Source: DASSNR01 sp036278935
GTDB lineage: Bacteria > Gemmatimonadota > Gemmatimonadetes > Gemmatimonadales > Gemmatimonadaceae
Assembly (NCBI GenBank): GCA_036278935.1
Contig: DASUKA010000125.1
Location: 1 to 5,321, forward strand
Reading direction: 5' to 3'
Length of the DNA stretch: 5,321 nucleotides
The translations under genes and the position numbers were made by a program. Below are positions 1-5,321 of this stretch, piece by piece (within the stretch, counting starts at the first letter, position 1; the number at the start of each line of letters is the position of its first letter). The notes under the pieces were generated by a model. That model worked only from the letters and a program-made list of their open reading frames with translations. It did not search any database and was not told the origin of the DNA.

Positions 1-62
1 CCATCCGCGACCTGAACGGCGTCGGGATCGTGTTCGGCCAGGACATCGAGCCCGACCGATAG
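1..62 (+). CDS. C-terminal end of an unidentified upstream protein (partial)
   Basis: The frame starting at base 3 reads IRDLNGVGIVFGQDIEPDR and ends at TAG (60-62). Eighteen of its 19 sense codons end in G or C, which is what a real gene in this genome should show. The frame starting at base 2 is also open but gives an arginine-rich, low-complexity product typical of a shadow. The rest of the gene lies upstream of the window. I do not recognise the family from 19 residues and assign no function. A strong stem-loop begins about 44 bases after the stop, so the transcript probably ends before the next gene. Confidence 0.6.
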   Translation, partial: IRDLNGVGIVFGQDIEPDR

Positions 63-375
63 CGACGGGACGGCGCCTCGCAGACAGGTCGCCAGAGCGA
101 ACGGAGCGAACCGGTGGCGGACACGGTCGTCAGGCCGCCACACGGTTCGCAACGGATGGCGTGATGTGCATGTGCTGGTCAACCCCGGGCTACCGAGATC
201 CCACGAAACGACCCCTCGTCGGTCAGATCTCGCTCCTCGCGATGGCGTGCGCCGGCCCAACTATACCAGCGGGCCGCGTCGATGGTGTGTGGAGGCTCAC
301 CTCCGCACCGCTTGCGCGAGGCATCCTGGTCCTCGCATGGATCTTTCTGAGCCATCTCGTGATCCGTCTGAGATA
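63..375. other. Intergenic region, no gene seen, several small inverted repeats
   Basis: I see no convincing gene here. Open frames on both strands lack a family pattern, a good ribosome-binding site and the usual G/C third-position bias. Besides the stem-loop at 106-150, the stretch holds three further inverted repeats. CGAGATC (194-200) pairs with GATCTCG (226-232) and encloses GACC/GGTC (210-213 and 221-224). CGGCCC (253-258) pairs with GGGCCG (271-276). A 9-bp hairpin with a CTCA loop spans 287-308 and includes one G-T pair. No tRNA-like or riboswitch fold was recognised. Confidence 0.5.
106..150 (+). terminator. Strong stem-loop downstream of the upstream gene, possible terminator
   Basis: Bases 106-120 (GCGAACCGGTGGCGG) pair with 135-150 over 15 base pairs, with one bulged A at 142 and a 14-base loop. 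The element sits 44 bases after the stop at 60-62. No T-run follows the 3' arm, so it is not a textbook intrinsic terminator. It could instead stabilise the mRNA 3' end or be a dispersed extragenic palindrome. A short tandem repeat (AGCGAACGG then AGCGAACCGG, 96-114) overlaps the left arm. Confidence 0.4.
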
Positions 376-394
376 CCACTTGACGGCCTAGTGG
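376..394. promoter_or_regulatory. Operator-like dyad O1 over the -35 box
   Basis: CCACTTGACGGCCTAGTGG is a 19-bp dyad centred on 385, with 7 of 9 symmetric pairs matching. It matches the second dyad (416-434) at 15 of 19 positions in direct orientation, 40 bp apart centre to centre. It contains the -35 hexamer, so bound protein would block RNA polymerase. PadR proteins bind as dimers to dyads near their own promoters, so the protein encoded at 443-778 is the obvious candidate ligand. That link is inferred. Confidence 0.6.
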
Positions 395-409
395 GACGCG
401 TCATATCTT
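380..409 (+). promoter_or_regulatory. Predicted promoter of the first padR-permease operon
   Basis: A -35 box TTGACG (380-385) matches 5 of 6 consensus bases. A -10 box TATCTT (404-409) matches 4 of 6, with an 18-base spacer. Transcription would start near 416, giving a leader of only about 27 bases before the ATG at 443. The -35 box lies inside the upstream dyad (376-394), and the predicted start point abuts the downstream dyad (416-434). That arrangement is expected for a promoter shut off by a dimeric repressor. Confidence 0.6.
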
Positions 410-415
410 GCTGAT

Positions 416-434
416 CCACTAGACCGTCTAGTCG
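416..434. promoter_or_regulatory. Operator-like dyad O2 over the predicted transcription start
   Basis: The core ACTAGACCGTCTAGT (418-432) is a perfect dyad with 7-base arms around C425; the outer bases 416 and 434 also pair. It covers the predicted transcription start and leader and touches the ribosome-binding site (GAGG, 434-437). In addition, 382-394 and 416-428 form a 13-base inverted repeat with 12 of 13 pairs, a direct consequence of the repeated symmetric sites. It is the best-formed short palindrome I found and the most likely binding site for the adjacent PadR protein. Confidence 0.65.
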
Positions 435-442
435 AGGTGACG

Positions 443-778
443 ATGGCTCGCGCTGGAAAAGGGGTTCTGCTTCAGGGCACGCTCGACCTCATTGTGCTCC
501 AACTTCTGCAGGCTGAGCCGACCAACGGCTACGAATTGACACTCCGCATCCAGGCAGTCTCGAAGGATGTCCTGAACGTGAATGCTGGCTCTCTCTACCC
601 GGCGCTGTATCGCCTCGAGGAGCGCGGTCTGATCCGCGCCGAGTGGCAGTCGACCGTGAAGGGACGTCGCGCCAAGGTCTACTCCCTCACGGTCGCGGGG
701 CGGAAGCAACTCGCCGCTGAACGTGAGAGTTGGCAGCGGTTCTCCGGTGCGCTCGCCGCGATTCTTCGCACGACGTAG
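443..778 (+). CDS. PadR-family transcriptional repressor (ADOP-associated type)
   Basis: This 111-residue protein is a compact PadR regulator, a cytoplasmic winged helix-turn-helix dimer. The fold begins at LLQGTLDLIVLQLL (9-22), followed by NGYEL (28-32). The DNA-recognition helix lies in GSLYPALYRLEERGLI (49-64), and the wing carries GRRAKVYSLT (74-83). A C-terminal helix, about 84-108 with SWQRF, is the dimerisation part. Its length is normal for the short PadR subgroup that precedes ADOP permeases. I chose ATG 443 because GAGG (434-437) sits 5 bases upstream; the in-frame GTG at 437 would add two residues but overlaps that site. The permease gene starts 9 bp after the stop, so the two are co-transcribed. 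Paired dyads over the promoter point to autorepression. The ligand is unknown. Confidence 0.92.
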   Translation: MARAGKGVLLQGTLDLIVLQLLQAEPTNGYELTLRIQAVSKDVLNVNAGSLYPALYRLEERGLIRAEWQSTVKGRRAKVYSLTVAGRKQLAAERESWQRFSGALAAILRTT

Positions 779-779
779 T

Positions 780-784
780 GAGGG
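780..784 (+). promoter_or_regulatory. Ribosome-binding site of the permease gene
   Basis: GAGGG lies 3 bases before ATG 788, in the 9-bp gap after the padR stop. The spacing is short but supports this start, and translation is probably coupled to the upstream gene. Confidence 0.5.
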
Positions 785-787
785 ATC

Positions 788-3415
788 ATGCTGCTCCGGC
801 TGCGCGGCTGGCTCCGCGCCCTGTTGCGCCATGGCGCCGTCGAGCGCGAGATGCGCGAGGAAATGCAGTACCATCTCGACCGCGCCACCGAGCGCCTCGT
901 GGCGCGTGGCCTCTCCCGAGTTGCCGCGCGTGTCGCTGCGCGACGCGAGTTCGGGAACGTTGCCTATCTGCAGGAGGAGGCGCGTGATGCGCGCGGCATC
1001 CGGTGGCTCGCGGAGCTCGAGCAAGACCTCCGCATCGCGCTGCGCCGGCTGCGCCGCGCACCCACGCTCGCCGTCGCGATCGCTCTGACGATCGGGCTCG
1101 GCCTGGGCGCGGCCGCCACAATTGTTGCCGCCGCGGAGGCTGCCTTCATCACGCCATTGCCGTACGTGCACGCGGACCGCCTGGTCCATCTGTGGGAAGT
1201 ACGCATCGGCAGCGACGACCGGGGTCCGACCTCCTACCCAACGCTCGCCGATTGGCGAGCGCGACTTCGGAGCTTCAGTGCGCTGGAGGGCTACGACCCG
1301 GCCAACCTTATCGTGGGGAGCGGTACAGAGGCGCAGATGCGGCGTGGTGCCGAGGTGACCCCTGGTTTCTTCCGACTATTGGGAGTCCAGCCTGCCGCCG
1401 GTCGAGATTTCTCGACCGACGATGTGGTGATGAGTAGTGGGCCTGTCGCCATCGTCTCCGCGCGCCTTGCGCGTTCTGCCGGCACGTTCTCGCTCGGCCA
1501 CAGCATCCCGATCAATGGGCGGGCGTACATGGTGGTAGGTGTGTTGCCTGACGATTTCCGCTTCGCGCTGCTTCAGGACGCCGATGTCTTCGTCCCGCTC
1601 GTTCGCGACGCGCGCCGGCGCGCCGATCGCTTCGATCGTTCGATCCATATCATAGGACGGCTCGCCGCGCATGTCCCACTCGCCACAGCCCGGACCGAGC
1701 TGGCGGCAGTCATGTCGCAGCTGGCCACGGAATATCCCGATGCGCTCGCGGGCCGCACGGCGGTTGCCGTGCCGCTCCGGGACGCGTTGCTCGGCAACGT
1801 GCGCCCGATTCTCACGAGTCTCCTGCTCGCCGTCGCTCTCGTGCTCGTGACCATGGGCGCGAATCTCGCGCTTCTCATGCTGGCTCGCTACGCCCAGCGC
1901 GTGCCCGAGCTGCACATGCGAACGGTGCTGGGTGCCACGCGCGCACGCATCCTCCGTCAACTCTTTGTGGAGAGCATCGTCCCCGGCACGGTCGGCGCAG
2001 CGCTGGCCATCGTGCTCGGTCAGGCGGGAATGCACTTGCTGCTCGGCGCGATTCCGGGAGCCGTGCGCATCTCGATGCCGTACTTCGCGCACGCCGGTAT
2101 TGACGCGAAGGTAGTCATTGTACTCGCCATACTAACCATCGCGCTGGTTATGGTGTTCGGGGTACTCCCGGGCGTGTTCACGATGCGGGGACGACCGCTC
2201 ACCGCTCACGCGCGCACGACGCTCTCGCGGAGTGACCGACGCCTGCGGCAGGGACTCGTCGCCATCCAGTTGGCGCTCACTGTCGTCCTGCTCGTATGCA
2301 CGGGGCTCCTCGTCACGAGCTTCACCAAGCTGCTGCACCGCGACCTGGGATTCAGGGATCCGGCAGGGCTCGTAGCAGCCCGCGCACCATTGACGGGTCC
2401 CAGGTACGAGTCGGCCTTGGTGCAGCGCCAGTTCTACGAGGCACTGTTGCGCCGGAGCATGGCGTTGCCAGGCGTCCGCACCGCCGGTCTCGTCAATGAA
2501 GTGCCGGGGGGCGGTGGAGGGATGACGACGTTCGACCCGGTCGATCACCCGCGACGTGTGTCGGTGCAACCGCGTGCGCTCGTCCGCATTGTCGGCGGAG
2601 CGTACTTCGCGACGATGGGGATTCCCGTCGTGCGAGGCCGCGTATTCGGCTCGAATGATCGGGCTGACTCGCCGCCCGTGGTCATCGTCAGCAGGAGTCT
2701 CGCACGGCTGCTCGCGCGGGACGGGCCCGTCATCGGACGCCGGCTCCATCTGGCCGCGGGTGGCGCACGCGCGTGGGTGGTGGTGGGCATCGTCGGCGAC
2801 GTGCAGGCGACGGCGCTCGACGCAGCCTCGCCGCCCGTCATCTATACGTCGCATCGGCAGATGGCGGAGAACCGCATGACGCTCGTACTGCGTACGGAGC
2901 TGAGCGTCGAAGCGGTGCGAAAGCAGCTTCGCTCGATCGTCGAGTCGATGGACGCGGGCGTCCCGGTGTATGCCGTGATGCGCCTTGATCAGCAGCTTGA
3001 CGAGTCGAGGGCGGTATTCAGCAGGAAGTTCCCGATGATCTTGTGCAGCGTGTTCGGCGTCGCCGCGCTGGCGCTAACGCTGGTGGCACTTTACGCGATC
3101 TGCGCACACGAAGTCACGATTCGCCGCCGGGAATTCGGCATTCGCATGGCCCTGGGCGCCACACCACGCTTGATTCATGCTCTGATATTCACGAACGGAC
3201 TCCGGTTGGGACTGGCCGGGGTTGGCGGTGGAGTGGTCATCGCGCTCGTGGCCACGCGCGCGATCCACGCGCTGTTGTTCGGCGTTGCAGCAGCCGATTG
3301 GGCAGTGTACGCTCTCGTGGCAGCAGTCGTCCTTGTGTCGTCCGCGCTAGCGACGATCGGCCCGGCGCTGCGAGCTCGCATGACGAATCCAAGCCTGATC
3401 ATGCGGCAGGAGTAG
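788..3415 (+). CDS. ADOP-type ABC permease (duplicated MacB/FtsX permease with prefix domain)
   Basis: This 875-residue inner-membrane protein has the full layout of the 'acidobacterial duplicated orphan permease' family. A cytoplasmic helical prefix domain (about 18-68) contains EMREEMQYHL and the tail GNVAYLQEEARDARG. The family hallmark DLRIALRRLRRAP (80-92) leads into transmembrane helix 1 (about 94-118) and TPLPYVHADRLVHLWE. A MacB-like periplasmic domain follows (about 120-330; NGRAYMVVGVLPDDFRF at 243-259). The first FtsX block has helices near 339-363, 397-421 and 441-464, with ELHMRTVLGATRARILRQLF between the first two. The unit then repeats: helix about 488-510, periplasmic domain about 520-740, and second FtsX block with helices near 749-772, 803-823 and 835-858 and the matching REFGIRMALGATPRLI. 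It ends in the usual NPSLIMRQE. Length and termini are normal, so it looks intact. No ATPase gene is nearby, so the substrate and energy source are unknown. Confidence 0.93.
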   Translation: MLLRLRGWLRALLRHGAVEREMREEMQYHLDRATERLVARGLSRVAARVAARREFGNVAYLQEEARDARGIRWLAELEQDLRIALRRLRRAPTLAVAIALTIGLGLGAAATIVAAAEAAFITPLPYVHADRLVHLWEVRIGSDDRGPTSYPTLADWRARLRSFSALEGYDPANLIVGSGTEAQMRRGAEVTPGFFRLLGVQPAAGRDFSTDDVVMSSGPVAIVSARLARSAGTFSLGHSIPINGRAYMVVGVLPDDFRFALLQDADVFVPLVRDARRRADRFDRSIHIIGRLAAHVPLATARTELAAVMSQLATEYPDALAGRTAVAVPLRDALLGNVRPILTSLLLAVALVLVTMGANLALLMLARYAQRVPELHMRTVLGATRARILRQLFVESIVPGTVGAALAIVLGQAGMHLLLGAIPGAVRISMPYFAHAGIDAKVVIVLAILTIALVMVFGVLPGVFTMRGRPLTAHARTTLSRSDRRLRQGLVAIQLALTVVLLVCTGLLVTSFTKLLHRDLGFRDPAGLVAARAPLTGPRYESALVQRQFYEALLRRSMALPGVRTAGLVNEVPGGGGGMTTFDPVDHPRRVSVQPRALVRIVGGAYFATMGIPVVRGRVFGSNDRADSPPVVIVSRSLARLLARDGPVIGRRLHLAAGGARAWVVVGIVGDVQATALDAASPPVIYTSHRQMAENRMTLVLRTELSVEAVRKQLRSIVESMDAGVPVYAVMRLDQQLDESRAVFSRKFPMILCSVFGVAALALTLVALYAICAHEVTIRRREFGIRMALGATPRLIHALIFTNGLRLGLAGVGGGVVIALVATRAIHALLFGVAAADWAVYALVAAVVLVSSALATIGPALRARMTNPSLIMRQE

Positions 3416-3421
3416 CGCGGA

Positions 3422-3446
3422 GCAGGCGGCCGAGGAGCCCGCCTGC
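3422..3446 (+). terminator. Terminator-like hairpin after the permease gene
   Basis: GCAGGCGG (3422-3429) pairs perfectly with CCGCCTGC (3439-3446) around a 9-base loop, starting 7 bases after the TAG at 3413-3415. The trailing bases GATAGTACTTCATA are A/T-enriched but not a T-run. It may therefore be a weak intrinsic terminator or an mRNA-stabilising hairpin. It is the natural boundary between the two padR operons. Confidence 0.5.
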
Positions 3447-3613
3447 GATAGTACTTCATAACGCACGGTACCATCCGTGTATGCCTGCCATTCGCCTATC
3501 TCCGGGCACGGCCTCGCCCCCCCATCCGCGCGAGAGCGGCACCAGCCCCTACCCCCTGATCGCAGCCTTCGCGGCAAGTGAACCGCGGAAGGACCCCCGC
3601 GCGGCCCCGGTCC
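3447..3613. other. Intergenic spacer with small hairpins, no gene seen
   Basis: This spacer contains CACGG/CCGTG (3464-3468 and 3475-3479, loop TACCAT) and a 7-bp stem 3568-3574 with 3583-3589 (one G-T pair, 8-base loop). It also has a run of seven C (3517-3523). An ATG at 3481 opens a 64-codon frame to 3675, but it has no ribosome-binding site, is rich in Pro and Ala, and runs through the promoter below. I do not call it a gene. Confidence 0.4.
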
Positions 3614-3642
3614 TTGACGTACCTAAGACCGCCATGCATAAT
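3614..3642 (+). promoter_or_regulatory. Predicted promoter of the second padR operon
   Basis: The -35 box TTGACG (3614-3619) and the -10 box CATAAT (3637-3642) each match 5 of 6 consensus bases, with the ideal 17-base spacer. Transcription would start near 3649, leaving a leader of about 48 bases before ATG 3697. The -35 hexamer is identical to that of the first operon. Confidence 0.65.
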
Positions 3643-3657
3643 GCTGCCATGTATAAT
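3631..3657 (+). repeat. 15-bp-spaced direct repeat carrying two -10-like boxes
   Basis: GCCATGCATAAT (3631-3642) recurs as GCCATGTATAAT (3646-3657), with 11 of 12 bases identical and a 15-bp period. The second copy holds a perfect TATAAT (3652-3657), but no good -35 lies 16-18 bases upstream of it. The pair could be two start sites, a duplicated promoter element or tandem protein-binding half-sites. Confidence 0.55.
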
Positions 3658-3672
3658 CGCATTCCACTTCGC

Positions 3673-3685
3673 TAGCGCCGCGCTA
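3673..3685. promoter_or_regulatory. Perfect palindrome in the second padR leader, possible operator
   Basis: TAGCGCCGCGCTA has perfect 6-base arms around C3679. Its centre lies exactly 18 bases before the ATG at 3697, the same distance as the centre of dyad O2 from the first padR ATG. It lies in the transcribed leader if transcription starts near 3649. It may be the PadR binding site or may act as an RNA hairpin. Confidence 0.4.
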
Positions 3686-3696
3686 CGTGTGAGATC

Positions 3697-4083
3697 ATGG
3701 ACATCAACAAGGACCTGATGGCCGCCTCCTCCACCCCCATCGTCCTCGCCATCCTGGCCGATGAGGACAGCTATGGCTACGCCATCATCAAGCGCGTTCG
3801 CGAGCTGTCCGGCGGGCGCATGGAGTGGACGGACGGCATGCTTTACCCCGTGCTGCATCGGCTCGAGCGGCTGGGCCATATCGAGGCGCGGTGGGAAACC
3901 GCGGACAGCGGCCGCCGTCGCAAGTACTACCGGATCACGCGCCGAGGCCGCACGCAACTCACCGAGGAGCGCAGGCAGTGGCAGGCGGTGGACGCGACGC
4001 TCCGCGGTATCTGGCAGGCGCTCGCCCTTCCCGCTCCGGTCGGCCGCCTGACATCAGCCACACCACTTGCACAGGGAGCGTGA
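3697..4083 (+). CDS. PadR-family transcriptional regulator (second, divergent copy)
   Basis: This 128-residue cytoplasmic winged helix-turn-helix regulator has all the PadR landmarks. These are ASSTPIVLAILADEDSYGYAI (10-30), VRELSGGRMEWTDG (34-47), the recognition helix GMLYPVLHRLERLGHI (47-62), and the basic wing RWETADSGRRRKYYRITRRG (65-84). The dimerisation helix is about 85-110, followed by a loose Pro/Ala-rich tail of about 18 residues. It is clearly related to the first PadR but belongs to another subgroup: it lacks the LLQGTLDL start and its recognition helix reads GMLYPVLHRL rather than GSLYPALYRL. The start has only a weak ribosome-binding site (GTGAGA, 3688-3693), but the N-terminus fits the family. 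The next gene begins 3 bp after its stop. Its own promoter and nearby palindrome suggest autoregulation. Confidence 0.92.
   Translation: MDINKDLMAASSTPIVLAILADEDSYGYAIIKRVRELSGGRMEWTDGMLYPVLHRLERLGHIEARWETADSGRRRKYYRITRRGRTQLTEERRQWQAVDATLRGIWQALALPAPVGRLTSATPLAQGA
4073..4078 (+). promoter_or_regulatory. Ribosome-binding site inside the end of the second padR
   Basis: AGGGAG lies 8 bases before ATG 4087 and within the last codons of the upstream gene. This supports the chosen start and tight translational coupling of regulator and membrane protein. Confidence 0.6.
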
Positions 4084-4086
4084 GCG

Positions 4087-5321
4087 ATGTCGCCTCCAGA
4101 CAGCTCGGCACAGCTCGAGGAGCAGATCGACCAGTGGCGGAGCTATCTGCGCCGCCGGCAGGCGATCCACTCCGTGGACGTCGCGGAGCTGGAAGACCAT
4201 CTGCGCGAACAGGTCACGGGGCTGGTCGGTGCGGGGCTCGCCACGGATGAAGCGTTTCTGGTAGCGGTGAAGCGCATGGGCAGCCTCGATGCGCTCTCGC
4301 GCGAGTTCGCGCGCGAGCACTCAGAGCGCCTCTGGAAGCAGCTGGTCGTCGTTGCTCCCGATTCCGCGGAACCGCGCGCGCGGGCACGCACGGACGCGAT
4401 CGTCGCGCTCTGTCTCGCGGTGGCGGCGGCCGTGGCGATCAAGATACCCGCGCTCTTCGGGATGCAGCTGGACCGGGACGCTGCCTTCTATCTTCGCAAT
4501 GCGAGCTTCTTCGTGCTCCCGCTGCTGACGGGTTATTTCGTCTGGAAGCGGCGGCTCGTGGACAGCGGCACGCTCCGTTGGTTGGTCATCGCGTTCATCG
4601 CGGCGGCCGTCTTCGCCAACGTCTATCCGTTCGCGCCGCACGTGCCGGGCTCAGCGACGCACGACCCGGGCTATACCGAGCTGCTCACGGCGCTGCATCT
4701 GCCGATCGCGCTCTGGTTGATCGTCGGCATCGCGTACGCGGGCGGCCGCTGGAGCCGGGTGGAAGGGCGCATGGACTTCATTCGCTTCTCGGGCGAGCTC
4801 TTCATCTACTACGTGCTGATCGCCCTCGGCGGCGGCGTCTTCACGGGCTTCATAGGGTTGCTCTTCCAGGCCATCGGGATCAACCCCCAGCACTTCTTCC
4901 AGGCGTGGCTGCTGCCGTGCGGCGCGGTGGGGGCGGTCATCGTCGCCTCCTGGCTGGTAGAGGCCAAGCAGAGCGTGATCGAGAACATGGCGCCGGTGTT
5001 GACGCGTCTCTTCACGCCGCTCTTTGCCGCGCTGCTGGTGGTCTTTCTGGTGACGCTGGCGTGGACCGGGCGCGGCCTGGACATCCAGCGCAACGTGCTC
5101 ATCGCCTTCGACCTGCTGCTGGTGGTGGTGCTGGGACTGCTGCTCTACTCGGCGTCCGCCCGCGATCCGCAGTCGCCCCCCGGCGTGTTCGACCTGCTCC
5201 AGGTCGTACTGCTGATCAGTGCGCTGCTGGCCGATGCGGTGGCGCTGTGGGCGATAGCCGCGCGCATCTCCGAGTTCGGCTTCACGCCGAACCGCGTGGC
5301 CGCGCTGGGCGAGAACGTGAT
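4087..5321 (+). CDS. PadR-linked polytopic membrane protein with prefix-like helical domain, DUF4153-like (3' partial)
   Basis: An open frame of 411 codons runs off the window end. Residues 10-80 form a soluble helical domain (VAELEDHLREQV, then GAGLATDEAFLVAVKRMG, then LSREFARE). It resembles the 'permease prefix'/HAAS-type domain found on membrane partners of PadR regulators and the N-terminus of the permease encoded at 788-3415. A basic linker (96-102) leads to about nine hydrophobic segments, near 103-121, 138-154, 163-180, 200-218, 237-262, 272-291, 305-326, 335-354 and 367-391. The late motif ARISEFGFTPNRVAAL (391-406) and the overall layout recall DUF4153 proteins; I hold that family name at moderate confidence. 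There is no ATPase motif, no MacB-like periplasmic domain and no catalytic motif. Nearly every codon ends in G or C. The gene is co-transcribed with the second padR. A sensor or modulator of that PadR, or a membrane-stress effector, is plausible; the true function is unknown. Confidence 0.8.
   Translation, partial: MSPPDSSAQLEEQIDQWRSYLRRRQAIHSVDVAELEDHLREQVTGLVGAGLATDEAFLVAVKRMGSLDALSREFAREHSERLWKQLVVVAPDSAEPRARARTDAIVALCLAVAAAVAIKIPALFGMQLDRDAAFYLRNASFFVLPLLTGYFVWKRRLVDSGTLRWLVIAFIAAAVFANVYPFAPHVPGSATHDPGYTELLTALHLPIALWLIVGIAYAGGRWSRVEGRMDFIRFSGELFIYYVLIALGGGVFTGFIGLLFQAIGINPQHFFQAWLLPCGAVGAVIVASWLVEAKQSVIENMAPVLTRLFTPLFAALLVVFLVTLAWTGRGLDIQRNVLIAFDLLLVVVLGLLLYSASARDPQSPPGVFDLLQVVLLISALLADAVALWAIAARISEFGFTPNRVAALGENV

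Noticed and set aside
260..288. Possible minus-strand promoter (TATAGT as -10, 260-265)
   Set aside because: The correctly spaced -35 position reads ACACCA, a poor match, and no gene lies downstream on that strand.
161..414. Overlapping small open frames upstream of the first padR
   Set aside because: Two + frames and one - frame are open here, but none has a ribosome-binding site, third-position bias or recognisable motif, and two run into the promoter.
428..1189. Long minus-strand open frame (253 codons) opposite the first padR and permease start
   Set aside because: It lies opposite two genes with clear family signatures. The product is Arg/Gln/Glu-rich without a domain pattern, as expected of the antisense frame of GC-rich coding DNA.
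1376..2092. Long minus-strand open frame (238 codons) inside the permease
   Set aside because: Low-complexity His/Arg/Glu-rich product fully antisense to the permease, with no ribosome-binding site or family motif.
2132..2854. Long minus-strand open frame (240 codons) inside the permease
   Set aside because: Same antisense shadow pattern over the second half of the permease.
3481..3675. 64-codon + frame starting MPAIRLSPGT
   Set aside because: It lacks a ribosome-binding site, spans the predicted promoter of the second operon and has a Pro/Ala-rich composition without a family pattern.
3496..3957. Minus-strand open frame across the spacer and second padR
   Set aside because: It overlaps the clearly coding padR and its promoter, and the product has a low-complexity Gly/Ala/Arg composition.

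Overview
The window is GC-rich DNA whose real genes all lie on the + strand. It looks like an accessory stretch of an Acidobacteriota or Gemmatimonadota chromosome. That guess rests on gene content (PadR-type repressors paired with large membrane proteins, one of them an ADOP-type 'acidobacterial duplicated orphan permease') and on strong G/C third positions. No rRNA or other taxonomic marker is present.

Layout: (1) 3-62 is the last 19 codons of an upstream gene that I cannot name. (2) 63-436 is a palindrome-rich intergenic stretch. It starts with a strong stem-loop and ends in a promoter with two copies of a 19-bp dyad, 40 bp apart. (3) 443-778 encodes a short PadR-family repressor, followed after 9 bp by an 875-residue ADOP permease (788-3415). 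(4) 3416-3696 holds a terminator-like hairpin, further small hairpins and a good sigma-70-type promoter with a duplicated -10 motif. (5) 3697-4083 encodes a second PadR regulator of a different subgroup, followed after 3 bp by a polytopic membrane protein (4087 to beyond the window end). That protein has an N-terminal helical domain and a DUF4153-like membrane region.

The window is therefore two consecutive two-gene modules of the same design: promoter with palindrome, PadR repressor, then a membrane protein. Both membrane proteins begin with a related cytoplasmic helical domain (the 'permease prefix' type). The simplest model is that each PadR represses its own operon by binding the dyads over its promoter. 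The membrane partner would either be the output (an efflux or stress function) or feed a signal back to PadR through its helical domain. The operator and promoter reading comes directly from the sequence; the signalling role is inference.

No mobile element, tRNA, rRNA or CRISPR array was seen. No ABC ATPase is present, so the permease is an orphan within this window.
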